Of a stretch of 64,000 nucleotides of DNA, positions 9,760 to 18,457 are shown piece by piece. Made by a program: the position numbers and the translations under genes. This DNA comes from an uncultured Ruminococcus sp. (GTDB taxonomy: Bacteria; Bacillota; Clostridia; Oscillospirales; Ruminococcaceae): assembly GCA_949291125.1 (NCBI GenBank), contig CASEUJ010000032.1:1-64000 (forward strand). The letters are read 5' to 3'. The stretch's first letter is position 1, and every line of letters starts with the position of its first letter. The notes below the pieces were generated by a model. The model searched no databases. It was given only the letters and a program-made list of their open reading frames with translations, and was not told the DNA's origin.

Positions 9760-9812
9760 CATATTCCCGAACAACATGCAAGGCACTTCACAAAATATGC
9801 CCCAAAAATAAG

Positions 9813-9852
9813 AAAAACTTGTACATTTCGTCCAAGGACTGTACAAGTTTTT
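9813..9852. terminator. Bidirectional terminator
   Basis: Perfect 13-base arms AAAAACTTGTACA and TGTACAAGTTTTT around a 14-base loop, giving a T run on both strands. It separates the plus-strand membrane protein from the minus-strand acylation operon ending at 9945. Confidence 0.9.
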
Positions 9853-9944
9853 CACAGGTTATCTGATTGCCGCCCGAACGCTATCCGTTCCTGCGGCAAT
9901 TTTTTGACAGGCCGGGATGACGTGCTGTAAAACGCCGCATAGAC

Positions 9945-10226
9945 TCATCTGCGCCGGAACAGACCTTTCTTTTTCTGCGGTGCATCTGAGCCACGTTCAG
10001 CGACGATCTGTGCCATTTCTCCGACATTTTTCATGCCAGAAACCTCCTGCATCTTAAACTGCATATGAAATGCACGTTCCACCGATTCGATGAGATTGAT
10101 ATGCATCAGACTGTCCCAGTCTTCAATCTCATTTGCGGCGGTCTTATCCGTCAGGACGATCGTATCATCGTCGAATACATCCCGGAAGATCTCCGTAAGC
10201 TTGTCCATGATCTCTTCATGCGTCAT
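9945..10226 (-). CDS. Acyl carrier protein with polybasic tail, 93 aa
   Basis: Small acidic carrier protein. The phosphopantetheine serine is in EDWDSLMHINLI, the ACP/PCP attachment motif with helix II following. Unlike fatty-acid ACP, it ends in a basic tail (QKKKGLFRRR). The ATG at 10226 has GGAGG nine bases upstream and lies inside the end of the FkbH-like gene, overlapping it by 11 bases, so the two are translationally coupled. Context (FkbH-like, DHHW and MBOAT proteins) implies that it carries the acyl group used by the membrane acyltransferase rather than serving lipid synthesis. Confidence 0.85.
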   Translation of the reverse strand: MTHEEIMDKLTEIFRDVFDDDTIVLTDKTAANEIEDWDSLMHINLIESVERAFHMQFKMQEVSGMKNVGEMAQIVAERGSDAPQKKKGLFRRR

Positions 10227-12018
10227 GTTCCATTTCCTCCTCATTGACCGCGATTACACGGTTCTTGTTCTGATAACCGTCCAGCGAAAGCGTCCATGTC
10301 GAATCACCGTTTTCAAACTGTTGTGTTTTGGTAAAGCCGAATGTACCGTATAGATCCTGCACCATGGCGTTTTTCGCCGTCTTGAGATAACTGCCGACGA
10401 TCGTGGTGATCCCATGCAGGCGGCACTGTGCCACAAGTGCATCCAACATGGCAAACTCCATATCGCGCTTTAAGACGCGACAGCTCATCAGCCACAGCTC
10501 GACGTGCAGCGTCTTGTCCATGATCTCGCCAATTACGACCGACACAATGCCGTTGTCGCCGAATTTATCCCTGAGCCGTCCGTACAGGCGGATGCGATTC
10601 GGGTCTGCAGCAATCTGTTCCATTTCACTCTGGGTATAGCGACGTGTGGTAAGGTTAAACTGATTGCTCTTATTGGTGAGCTGGACGATCCGCGGCAGCG
10701 CCACGGGCGTAAAGTCGCGGATCTCCGCGTGCATCTCAAGCCCTCGTAAATATGCCGTATAGTCGGCATATGTCTGCTGCATCTTTGCGCGCGCGGCATT
10801 GGCGCGGTACATCTCGCTGCGATCGGCATCGGCAGCAGAAAATGTCGTCGTCTCAAAGTAGCCCGAACGATCCAACACGCGGATACAATCCGCCGGCGAA
10901 TCGAATTCCGGCACAGCGATTCCCGGGATCTGCGCCGAAACGATGTCGCGCTCTGCCGGGTTGTCATCCACAAAAACAAAGCTCTCCGGCAAAAGCGTCA
11001 GCTGATCTGCCATCCGCCGCAGATTCTCGTCCTTGGGTTCCCAGTTGGCATAAATGGAAACAAAGTCGTCGTCATGCAGAACAGAATCCGGATGAGAAAG
11101 CCCGAGCCTTGCATTTTCCGGCTCATTCTTCGAACAAACCGCAAGCAGAACCCCAAGCTGTTTCTGTGCCTTACAGTATTCCTGCACTTCGGTATACGCC
11201 TCTGCTTCGGCAGTTTCCTGTCCGATGGCAATGCCCTCTTGTCCGTCATCGCCGATTACGCCGCCCCAGAGCGTGTTGTCAAGATCAAGCGCCAACACCT
11301 TTTTGTTCTTGCCGTAAATCGAGCGGATGATGCGCGTGACGCTGTGGGCAAAGGTCGGGATCGCATCAAGACACATCGCATACTTATAGAGATACCAATA
11401 AGTCGGATCCTGCCACGCATCAAGCCCATAACACGCCGAGAGATAGTGGATATCATGAATGTAAAAATCCGCATGGCTGCGCGCATAGTCGCCAAACCGA
11501 CGGTTCATCTCCTCCACAAACCAGACCATGCCATGCTTGTCCCATGCGTCGCGGTTTCCCATCAAGCGATAGGACGGCAGCTCGAAGTTATTCTGAATGA
11601 TCGGACAATGATAAGTTTCGCGCAGATGTTCCCACATCTGGGTGAAGTGGGCGGTCTGGCGGTCGAGTGCGTCTTCGACTTCTGCATCGGATGCCGAAAG
11701 CGGCAGAGGTGCTTCGGTGATGTTGCGCGTAGTGGTGTGGATAAAGATCAGTTCTGGCTGGAACTGCACCAGCTCCGGCAGATCAAACATTGCGTCCTGC
11801 CAATACTGGGCATATTCTGACTCGTAAAATGTCGGCTCGATGCCCTCGTGGAGCAAAAACAGTTCTAAGATCGAAACGATATCGCTTGTGGTCGAGCCGC
11901 CGAGGACGGCGATACGCTTTGGCATACGCTTTGTTCCGTCTGCCAACAATTCCCGGCGGATCCTGCGGCGTTTTTGGAGAATCTCGCCGCTGTCAAAAGG
12001 ATAATTGAGTATGGTCAT
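10216..12018 (-). CDS. FkbH-like HAD-IIIC protein, 600 aa
   Basis: Three parts can be seen. Residues about 30-200 form an SGNH-like domain (IAVLGGSTTSD). Residues about 205-370 form a HAD-IIIC domain with VLALDLDNTLWGG (DxDxT) and FVFVDDNPAERD. Residues about 430-590 form a GNAT-like domain (YGRLRDKFGDNGIVS). This is the plan of FkbH enzymes, which in polyketide pathways take glyceryl from 1,3-bisphosphoglycerate and load it as a thioester on an acyl carrier protein. Here it sits directly before a dedicated ACP gene, overlapping by 11 bases, which supports an ACP-loading role. Substrate is inferred. AAGGAG precedes the ATG at 12018, 11 bases after the DHHW gene. Confidence 0.85.
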   Translation of the reverse strand: MTILNYPFDSGEILQKRRRIRRELLADGTKRMPKRIAVLGGSTTSDIVSILELFLLHEGIEPTFYESEYAQYWQDAMFDLPELVQFQPELIFIHTTTRNITEAPLPLSASDAEVEDALDRQTAHFTQMWEHLRETYHCPIIQNNFELPSYRLMGNRDAWDKHGMVWFVEEMNRRFGDYARSHADFYIHDIHYLSACYGLDAWQDPTYWYLYKYAMCLDAIPTFAHSVTRIIRSIYGKNKKVLALDLDNTLWGGVIGDDGQEGIAIGQETAEAEAYTEVQEYCKAQKQLGVLLAVCSKNEPENARLGLSHPDSVLHDDDFVSIYANWEPKDENLRRMADQLTLLPESFVFVDDNPAERDIVSAQIPGIAVPEFDSPADCIRVLDRSGYFETTTFSAADADRSEMYRANAARAKMQQTYADYTAYLRGLEMHAEIRDFTPVALPRIVQLTNKSNQFNLTTRRYTQSEMEQIAADPNRIRLYGRLRDKFGDNGIVSVVIGEIMDKTLHVELWLMSCRVLKRDMEFAMLDALVAQCRLHGITTIVGSYLKTAKNAMVQDLYGTFGFTKTQQFENGDSTWTLSLDGYQNKNRVIAVNEEEMEHDA

Positions 12019-12029
12019 GATCGCACTCC

Positions 12030-13754
12030 TTACTGGGTACGGATGGTTTCTAACGATTCGCTGTTCACGCCCGTCGCGCTGAAGGTATTCATAGCAAACA
12101 ACACATCTGTCGCGCCAACCTGCTGCATAAACGAAACTGCGTTGAGGTCAAAATAGCGCATGTCAATTACATAAATATCCGAAAACGACTGGGTCAGACA
12201 GGGAACTAAGGCATTGCCATAGCTATCCTTGACGATCACAAGCGTGCGGTCGTTGTCCACATCGGTGGATACATGGGTGATGCGGTCATCACCACCCATG
12301 AACACCAGATACCAGCTCACCGGTTCCACGTTGTCAAGTGAGATCAGAAGGTTTCCGTCGCGCTCGTTGGTGAAATCGGTATCGTAATAGGTCGTGGTGT
12401 AGTGATTTTCCGGGACATAATAGGTGAAGTCCTCGGGATTGTCCCGCAAAACGGCGCTCTTCGTAAAAGTATACATGCTGCCCACATAGCCCGATTTTGT
12501 CACCGGTGTGTAATCAGAAAGCGGCGCAAACGGCACATCTGCCGCCTGTGCAAATGCCTGTGCCGCATAATATGCCCCGAGCGGCAGCCAGTGGTGATCC
12601 GTGCGGGCATAGATTGCCTCGTCTGTATGCGCCTCAAGCGCATGATACGCATCCACCGGAATCACCCCATCTAAATTTTCATTGATGTGATCGATGTTAT
12701 CGATCTCGCTGCCGGTATAGCCGGCATAGCTATCCGGAAGATAGAAGGAAACGGCCGTGGGTGCGACCATTGAATAGACCCGAACATCTGCGCCAAGCTC
12801 TTCCTGATATCGGTTTAGAATGTCCGCATAACTCTCGCCACGTGAAAAACTGCCGCCATAGACGCTGATCGCACGGTCGCCGACTAAGACAATGCCGTCG
12901 CCGACTTCCACCGGATCGGGTTCGGGTTCTTCAGATTCTGTCGTTGTTGCAGCAGCAGTTGTCGTAGTCTGTGCGGTCTGTGCAGTTTCTCCGGAAACTG
13001 CGGAGGTTTCCGGCGGCTGTGTGGTTTCCGCCGGCCCGGTTGTTTCCGCCGCAGCGACGCTTTCGCGGTCTATGCGGGAAACATTCCCGATAAATGTCAC
13101 ATTGTCGCCGCCGTGGTCAGGCAAACCTTTATACGTTTCAAAGTCGCTGATAAGCTGTTTGAAAAAACTCCTGCCGGGAACAGTATCTTCATAATAATAC
13201 ATCACATCTTCGATATACGATCCATCCAAAAGTGACTCCCACGAAAAGGTCGGGAACTGGGCAAGCATGCGGTTTTCCTCGGCGGATTCTGTCGGACGTG
13301 CGCCGACGAGCAGAAAGATTGATCCACCGAAGAGCAGCACACCGATGGTAAAAATGCGTACTACCTCGCCAATGCGGGAAGTGATCACCATGGCGCGGCG
13401 CTTTTTATACCGAGCGCGGCGCTCTTTTGCCGCCTCTTTGGTTTCCAGCGGCTTGGATGGTTTGGCGGATGGACGAGTCGGTTCGCGTTCCGGCTCCGGA
13501 TCGGATGCCGGAATCAGAACCGGCTCTGATTGCGGTTCCGGTTCAGATTCTGGTTCCGGTTCTGGTTTGGGTTCCGGCTCAGATTCCGGCTCAGAAACCG
13601 GCGCATATTTTGCAGCCGCCGCAGACGCATTCAGCTCACGAAAACGGGTGAGATCCTCGCGCACCTGCTGGAATTTTTCCGCAAGCGCCGCATCGAGATC
13701 CATTTCCTGCGGCTGTTCCTCCTGCGGTCGGTTTTGTTCTTTCGGGTCTGCCAT
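12030..13754 (-). CDS. DHHW-family (AlgX/AlgJ-like SGNH) membrane protein, 574 aa
   Basis: Cytoplasmic N-terminus with a Glu/Pro/Ser repeat (residues about 45-90), one membrane helix near residue 135, then a large extracytoplasmic domain. That domain has the family hallmark TDHHWLP, an SGNH serine in IVKDSYGNAL and the usual N-terminal EENRMLAQFP lead-in, interrupted by a Thr/Ala/Glu-rich insert at about 235-285. DHHW proteins pair with MBOAT acyltransferases and complete transfer of acyl groups to exported polysaccharides. Nineteen bases separate it from the MBOAT gene, and GGGAGG precedes the ATG. Confidence 0.85.
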   Translation of the reverse strand: MADPKEQNRPQEEQPQEMDLDAALAEKFQQVREDLTRFRELNASAAAAKYAPVSEPESEPEPKPEPEPESEPEPQSEPVLIPASDPEPEREPTRPSAKPSKPLETKEAAKERRARYKKRRAMVITSRIGEVVRIFTIGVLLFGGSIFLLVGARPTESAEENRMLAQFPTFSWESLLDGSYIEDVMYYYEDTVPGRSFFKQLISDFETYKGLPDHGGDNVTFIGNVSRIDRESVAAAETTGPAETTQPPETSAVSGETAQTAQTTTTAAATTTESEEPEPDPVEVGDGIVLVGDRAISVYGGSFSRGESYADILNRYQEELGADVRVYSMVAPTAVSFYLPDSYAGYTGSEIDNIDHINENLDGVIPVDAYHALEAHTDEAIYARTDHHWLPLGAYYAAQAFAQAADVPFAPLSDYTPVTKSGYVGSMYTFTKSAVLRDNPEDFTYYVPENHYTTTYYDTDFTNERDGNLLISLDNVEPVSWYLVFMGGDDRITHVSTDVDNDRTLVIVKDSYGNALVPCLTQSFSDIYVIDMRYFDLNAVSFMQQVGATDVLFAMNTFSATGVNSESLETIRTQ

Positions 13755-13772
13755 GGTATATGCCTCCCTTCC

Positions 13773-15179
13773 TTAAAATTTCGTATAGAGAAATGGTGCA
13801 TTGGTCGCATCGACCAACAGAATGCTTGCAATCAAAAAGATCGTTGCCGCCAGAACCGTGCCAGCAATGGAGAGCGACAAGTTGACTGCCGGATTCTTCT
13901 GCATCGCCTTTTTGAAAAGTGGCACAAACGGAAAACAGCAGAGCACTGCCGCCAGAAGTAAAAACGCATTGTTACGAAGCGAGGACAAAAGCAGTGCATC
14001 ATAGACACCGGTACCATTTTGGCCGAACAGACCTAAGAGCAGATCGCCGACCTGTCGGATCCCGCCGGTGCAGTAAAAAATGCCGAAGCCGATCAGGATA
14101 ATGACTTTATTGCAGATATGGCGGATCACCGCCGGAATCCTGCGCATGCCCTTTTTGCCGATACCGGTTTCTAAGAAGAGGAACAGCCCATAGTAGATGC
14201 CCCAGATGATGTAGTTCCAGCTTGCACCGTGCCACAACCCCGTGCAGAACCATACCAGCATCAGACCGCCGTACTTGCGGCGTTTGCCGAAGATCGGTAC
14301 ATAGAGCAGATAGTCACGGAAGAATGTCCCCAGCGAAATATGCCAACGTTGCCAGAATTCCGTAATATCGCGGCACAAAAACGGATAGCGGAAGTTTTCT
14401 TCGAGGTGAAAACCAAAGACGCGTGCAATGCCGATCGCCATATCCGAATAGCCGGAAAAGTCGAAATAGATCTGAAGCGCAAAGGCAATCACGCCATACC
14501 ACACGCCAAGCGTCGTCTGGGAAGAGATCGATGTACCGAGGAACTGGTCAACGATCGGCGCTAAATGATCGGCAAGGATCACCTTTTTCCCAAGACCAAC
14601 GGCAATTCGGGTAAAGCCCTCGCTCAGATCCGTCGCAGTGATTTTGCGCACATGCAGATCATGGCGCATTGTTTCATAGCGTGCAATCGGGCCGGAAACC
14701 GTGATCGGAAAGAAGGATACATAGAGCAGGAATACAAAGAAGTTTCGTTCTGCGCGCACCTTCCCCCACGCACAATCGATCAAATAGGAAACCACGCGGA
14801 AGGTGAAAAAACTGATCCCAAGCGGCAGCGCCGGCTCCGGAACAGAAAGCGTCAGGTCAAACACGGCGTTCAGATTCTCGATCACAAAACCCGTGTATTT
14901 GAATCCCACCAGAACACCGAGATTGACAATGAGCCCCAGCGCCAGAAGCAGCTTTGCCGGCGTTTTACCACGCCATTTTTCCACACCTTTGCCAAACAGA
15001 AAGTTGAAAAATGCACTTGCCACCACGAGCCACAGATAATGCAGATCACCGCAGGCATAAAAAATGAGCGAAAATACAATCAGAACTGCATTGCGATACG
15101 ATGTTTTCTTTGTGGCAAAATAACAGAGAAAACAAAGCGCGAAAAATAAATAGACAAAAAACAAACGGGATAACAGCAT
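13773..15179 (-). CDS. MBOAT O-acyltransferase (AlgI/DltB-like), 468 aa
   Basis: Polytopic membrane protein with the MBOAT core: DFSGYSDMAIGIARVFGF, EFWQRWHISLGTFFRDYL and the catalytic histidine in GLWHGASWNYIIWG. AlgI/DltB/PatA relatives move an acyl group from a cytoplasmic donor across the membrane to an extracellular polymer. First gene of a four-gene operon ending in a dedicated acyl carrier protein, so the donor is probably acyl-ACP. AAGGA lies nine bases before the ATG. A sigma-A-type promoter and leader hairpin lie upstream. Confidence 0.95.
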   Translation of the reverse strand: MLLSRLFFVYLFFALCFLCYFATKKTSYRNAVLIVFSLIFYACGDLHYLWLVVASAFFNFLFGKGVEKWRGKTPAKLLLALGLIVNLGVLVGFKYTGFVIENLNAVFDLTLSVPEPALPLGISFFTFRVVSYLIDCAWGKVRAERNFFVFLLYVSFFPITVSGPIARYETMRHDLHVRKITATDLSEGFTRIAVGLGKKVILADHLAPIVDQFLGTSISSQTTLGVWYGVIAFALQIYFDFSGYSDMAIGIARVFGFHLEENFRYPFLCRDITEFWQRWHISLGTFFRDYLLYVPIFGKRRKYGGLMLVWFCTGLWHGASWNYIIWGIYYGLFLFLETGIGKKGMRRIPAVIRHICNKVIILIGFGIFYCTGGIRQVGDLLLGLFGQNGTGVYDALLLSSLRNNAFLLLAAVLCCFPFVPLFKKAMQKNPAVNLSLSIAGTVLAATIFLIASILLVDATNAPFLYTKF

Positions 15180-15279
15180 TTGGTCACGTCCTTATGAATC
15201 GAAAGCGCAGCCTGCGATCGGTCAGAATACTCAGGTGGCTTTTTGCGGATAATGAAGCAATTTCAATGAAAAAGACAAT

Positions 15280-15313
15280 GCTGCGCAAAACCGCCAGACG
15301 ACTTTTGCGCAGC
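15280..15313 (-). promoter_or_regulatory. Leader hairpin of the MBOAT operon (attenuator-like)
   Basis: Perfect 11-base arms GCTGCGCAAAA and TTTTGCGCAGC, followed on the minus strand by ATTGTCTTTTTC. It starts within about ten bases of the -10 box, so nascent operon RNA would meet it at once. Confidence 0.5.
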
Positions 15314-15322
15314 GCTGTTCTT

Positions 15323-15352
15323 ATTATACAACAAAATCAGACAGCTTGGCAA
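15323..15352 (-). promoter_or_regulatory. Promoter of MBOAT-DHHW-FkbH-ACP operon
   Basis: TTGCCA (15347-15352), 18-base spacer, TATAAT (15323-15328) on the minus strand, about 145 bases before the MBOAT start. Confidence 0.65.
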
Positions 15353-15403
15353 GTGTGATGGGGCAGCAGAAATCCCAAACTGCAAAAATTGTTTGTTTCA
15401 ACA

Positions 15404-15432
15404 AAAAACGACAGCTTGCCGCCGTCGTTTTT
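15404..15432. terminator. Terminator behind the SPFH gene
   Basis: AAAAACGAC and GTCGTTTTT around an 11-base loop; T runs on both strands. It lies 40 bases after the SPFH stop and before the MBOAT operon promoter. Confidence 0.8.
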
Positions 15433-15472
15433 ATACAACTTGATTTCAATCCAAGATCCAGCTCTTTCGGCA

Positions 15473-16477
15473 TCACTGCGCTGTTTTGTTATTTGCCGCA
15501 GCCGCAGTTTTTTCAGACGGATCGGATGCGATCGTTTCTTTGATACCGGCAGCAAGCCCGGCAAGCCCCTGGATCTCGCTCGGGATAATGATCTTGGTCG
15601 CTTTGCCGTCCGCAGCCTTTTCAAATGCTTCGAGCGCCTTGAGCTGAAGTACGGCTTCGTTCGGATTGGCAGTATTGAGGCGTTCGAGCGCCTCGGCAGT
15701 TGCCTTCTGTACGAGTGCAATCGCTTCTGCTTCCCCGACGGCAATACGCTTTTTCTGTTCCTTAATTGCCTCACCGCGCAGGATCACAGCCTCTTTATCT
15801 GCCTCTGCCTTCAAGATGGCTGCTTCTTTATCCGCCTCTGCCCGAAGAATCTTTGCCTCTTTTTCACCCTGTGCCACAGTCACCTGATATTCGCGTTCAC
15901 CTTGTGCACGCAGGATCTTTTCGCGCTTTTCGCGCTCCGCCTTCATCTGTTTTTCCATGGCATCGCGAATCTCATTCGGCGGCAGGATGTTTTTGAGTTC
16001 CACGCGAATGACCTTTATTCCCCAGCGGTCGGTCGCCTGGTCGAGCGTTTCAGTAATGCGGGTATTGATAAAATCGCGCGAGGTCAGCGTTGCGTCGAGC
16101 TCGAGCTCACCGATGATATTACGGAGCGTCGTGGAAGTCAGATTTTCGATCGCCGCGATCGGGTGTTCCACACCATAAGCATACTGAACGGAATTGGTCA
16201 CCTGAAAAAATACAACCGTATCAATCTGCATGGTGACGTTATCCTTGGTGATCACGGCCTGTGGCTTGAAGTCTACGACCTGTTCCTTGATGGAAATGCG
16301 CTTTGCCACGCGGTCAAGGAACGGCACAAGAAAGTGGATGCCGGTACTCCACGCCTTATAGAATGCGCCGAACCGTTCCACAACATAGACATTTGCCTGC
16401 GGCACAATCCGAATGCGTGAAACGAGCACGATCACGATGAATACAATCAACAATAAAACATAAACATAACCTGGCAT
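15473..16477 (-). CDS. SPFH/Band 7 (stomatin, paraslipin-like) protein, 334 aa
   Basis: One N-terminal membrane helix, then the Band 7 domain (ERFGAFYKAWSTGIHFLVPF; VDFKPQAVITKDNVTM), a long alpha-helical coiled region with repeated EADKEAAILKAEADKE units (about 190-250) and an Ala/Gln-rich end. This matches the QmcA/slipin group, which oligomerises on the inner face of membranes and organises microdomains or guards proteases. It pairs with an NfeD protein 17 bases upstream, the standard SPFH-NfeD operon. The ATG at 16477 follows AAAGGAG; seven codons of upstream frame are excluded. Confidence 0.92.
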   Translation of the reverse strand: MPGYVYVLLLIVFIVIVLVSRIRIVPQANVYVVERFGAFYKAWSTGIHFLVPFLDRVAKRISIKEQVVDFKPQAVITKDNVTMQIDTVVFFQVTNSVQYAYGVEHPIAAIENLTSTTLRNIIGELELDATLTSRDFINTRITETLDQATDRWGIKVIRVELKNILPPNEIRDAMEKQMKAEREKREKILRAQGEREYQVTVAQGEKEAKILRAEADKEAAILKAEADKEAVILRGEAIKEQKKRIAVGEAEAIALVQKATAEALERLNTANPNEAVLQLKALEAFEKAADGKATKIIIPSEIQGLAGLAAGIKETIASDPSEKTAAAANNKTAQ

Positions 16478-16494
16478 AAGAAAACTCCTTTCGG

Positions 16495-16968
16495 TCACGA
16501 TGCCGTGTGAACCGGTTTCTGGTCAGACATTTCCGGAAGCACCGTGACAAACAGGCGGCTTCCATCAACAGCATCGACACGGACGCTGGTATCGGCGGCA
16601 ATGGGCGTTCCGGCAGAGGAGACGGCATTCCAGTCCACACCGTCAAGCCGCACGCGACCAATATTTTTTTCGGGGTCGATCGGCTGGATCACCGTTGCGA
16701 TACGCCCGACTTCCTGGCTGTTGGTGTTTTCGATGCGGAATGTAAAAATTTTCCTAACAATCGGCCGGGTCAACAGCAACAGAAGCACCGAAACCGCCGC
16801 GAACAGCACCAGCTGGACGATGACAGATCCGCCGAAACACGCCGCAAGAAATGCCGCAAGCGCACCGGCCGCAAACCAGATACTCACAAGCTGTTGACTC
16901 GCGATCTCCACCACGACAGTCAGAACAATCAGACCGCCCCAGATCAGAAACGGCAGATAAGCTTCCAT
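16495..16968 (-). CDS. NfeD-like membrane protein, 157 aa
   Basis: Short NfeD form: two to three membrane helices in the first 75 residues (VEIASQQLVSIWFAAGALAAF), then an OB-fold domain (GRIATVIQPIDP; GRVRLDGVDWNAVS). NfeD proteins accompany SPFH proteins and help assemble membrane microdomains. The start is the ATG at 16968 after AAAGGAG. The open frame extends 140 codons further upstream, but it crosses a good promoter and has no similarity. First gene of the pair. Confidence 0.9.
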   Translation of the reverse strand: MEAYLPFLIWGGLIVLTVVVEIASQQLVSIWFAAGALAAFLAACFGGSVIVQLVLFAAVSVLLLLLTRPIVRKIFTFRIENTNSQEVGRIATVIQPIDPEKNIGRVRLDGVDWNAVSSAGTPIAADTSVRVDAVDGSRLFVTVLPEMSDQKPVHTAS

Positions 16969-17026
16969 AGAAAAAACTCCTTTCATCGGGAAATCGGGTT
17001 TCAGTTTCGATGAAACTCCGTACTTA

Positions 17027-17055
17027 ATTATATCATATTGCAGTTGTTTTGTAAA
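17027..17055 (-). promoter_or_regulatory. Promoter of nfeD-SPFH operon
   Basis: TTTACA (17050-17055), 17-base spacer, TATAAT (17027-17032) on the minus strand, about 60 bases before the NfeD start. Confidence 0.75.
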
Positions 17056-17160
17056 CCATTTTCGAAGAATTTTACACAAAAATTCATTTCCAGATGCGGA
17101 TTCTTCTGTCATAAATCCTACACAAAAAGCAGCGGCTTTTTTCTCTTTTTGGATGGATAA

Positions 17161-17189
17161 TTGACAGACTATGGATTTTATGATATAAT
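17161..17189 (+). promoter_or_regulatory. Promoter of first dockerin gene
   Basis: TTGACA, 17 bases, TATAAT; consensus sigma-A type. Its spacer (GACTATGGATTTTATGA) is similar to that of the next gene's promoter at 18385. Confidence 0.85.
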
Positions 17190-17236
17190 GCAATTGTAAA
17201 AATGTCTTTGACAAACATAAAAAGGAGTGTTTTATC

Positions 17237-18307
17237 ATGAAATTCTGGAAAACATGGATCTCTGCTATAGTTTGCGGCGCACTGTGTATGGGACTGATTC
17301 CGGCGGCGTCTGTTTCGGTGAATGCTGTGACAGAAACAGAACCCAACAATACGATGGAAACTGCAACGGCAATCTCCTGCAATGACACTGTTTCCGGTGC
17401 TCTTGCGGAAAACTCGGATGCAGACTACTATGCTATTACAATTGATGAACCGGGCGCACTTTCCATCACCTTCAGCCATGAAGCACTGGACGAAACCAAC
17501 ACATTCTGGAACGGCACATTGATTCATGAAGATGGGGCAGAGCTCTATACCATCAATTCCACCGGAGATCAGACATCGGTATCCTCATCACCGATCGGGC
17601 TTGCCGCAGGGACATATTATATTCGGATCCGTCCGGCGATTTTTCAGTATCATGATGCCGCCTACACCCTGACCACAAGTTTCACCCCACAGCAAGACGC
17701 CGGCCAACTCTATGAGCAGGAAATGACAAACGACACTGCGGCACAGGCGCTCGCACTGGAAATCGGACAGGATGTCACCGGCAATATCTATACATTCAAT
17801 GATAAGGACTATTACCAAATCACGCTCGATCAGACCTCCGACGTTTCACTGATCTTTCGGCACGCGTTACAAGATACATCTTCTTCATGCTGGAATGTGG
17901 TGGTATACAATGCAGACGAATCGCGGCGCTATACCTGGTCGATTCCGGGCAACGGCGAAACTGCGGAAACAAGCGCCATTACGCTGGATGCCGGAACCTA
18001 TTATCTCTGCGTCACAAACGGCACGCGCCAGACAATCGATAGCTATACCATGTGCGTACAGGCAAGTGCAGTAGAAACGGTGATCCCCGGCGACCTCGAC
18101 GGCGATGGCAAGATTACCATTCAGGACGCCTTCCAGACGCTGATTGCCTATGCCAATGCATCTGCTGGAATTGATGATGGTCTGACGGATGCCCAGCGCA
18201 CCGCCGCAGATGTCGACGGCGACGGGAGCATCACCATTCAGGATGCATTTAAGATTCTGATCTATTATGCGACAGAGTCCGCCGGCGGGACGCCGAGCTG
18301 GGACTGA
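17237..18307 (+). CDS. Secreted PPC-domain protein with C-terminal dockerin, 356 aa
   Basis: Signal peptide (residues 1-30), then two bacterial pre-peptidase C-terminal (PPC) domains, each opening with a Glu/Asn-rich segment and the D-x-DYY motif (SDADYYAITID at about 68; NDKDYYQITLD at about 190). A type I dockerin ends the protein, with two calcium loops (DLDGDGKITIQDAF and DVDGDGSITIQDAF). The dockerin implies docking to a cohesin scaffold or cell-surface protein. No catalytic domain is seen, so it may be an adhesion or accessory subunit. AAAGGAG precedes the ATG; a terminator follows directly. Confidence 0.9.
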   Translation: MKFWKTWISAIVCGALCMGLIPAASVSVNAVTETEPNNTMETATAISCNDTVSGALAENSDADYYAITIDEPGALSITFSHEALDETNTFWNGTLIHEDGAELYTINSTGDQTSVSSSPIGLAAGTYYIRIRPAIFQYHDAAYTLTTSFTPQQDAGQLYEQEMTNDTAAQALALEIGQDVTGNIYTFNDKDYYQITLDQTSDVSLIFRHALQDTSSSCWNVVVYNADESRRYTWSIPGNGETAETSAITLDAGTYYLCVTNGTRQTIDSYTMCVQASAVETVIPGDLDGDGKITIQDAFQTLIAYANASAGIDDGLTDAQRTAADVDGDGSITIQDAFKILIYYATESAGGTPSWD

Positions 18308-18331
18308 TGCCTCGACAATATTTGAAAAGCC

Positions 18332-18371
18332 AAAAAGCCGGACGCGTGAAAGCTGCGCGTTCGGCTTTTTT
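18332..18371 (+). terminator. Terminator of first dockerin gene
   Basis: AAAAAGCCGGACGCG pairs with CGCGTTCGGCTTTTTT (one mismatch) around a nine-base loop and ends in a T run. A degenerate copy of its left arm occurs at about 19826-19840. Confidence 0.9.
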
Positions 18372-18384
18372 ATTGCAAAAAAGA

Positions 18385-18413
18385 TTGACAAGTTATGGAA
18401 TCTATGATAATAC
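18385..18413 (+). promoter_or_regulatory. Promoter of second dockerin gene
   Basis: TTGACA, 17-base spacer, TAATAC. The spacer AGTTATGGAATCTATGA resembles that of the promoter at 17161, indicating a duplicated control region. Confidence 0.7.
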
Positions 18414-18457
18414 TGTACATTTCACCTGTATCGGGTGGGGAAAAGGAGTGTTATCAA

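Noticed and set aside
16969..17388. N-terminal extension of the NfeD reading frame
   Set aside because: Crosses the promoter at 17027-17055, and the ATG at 16968 has a perfect ribosome site and family-like start.
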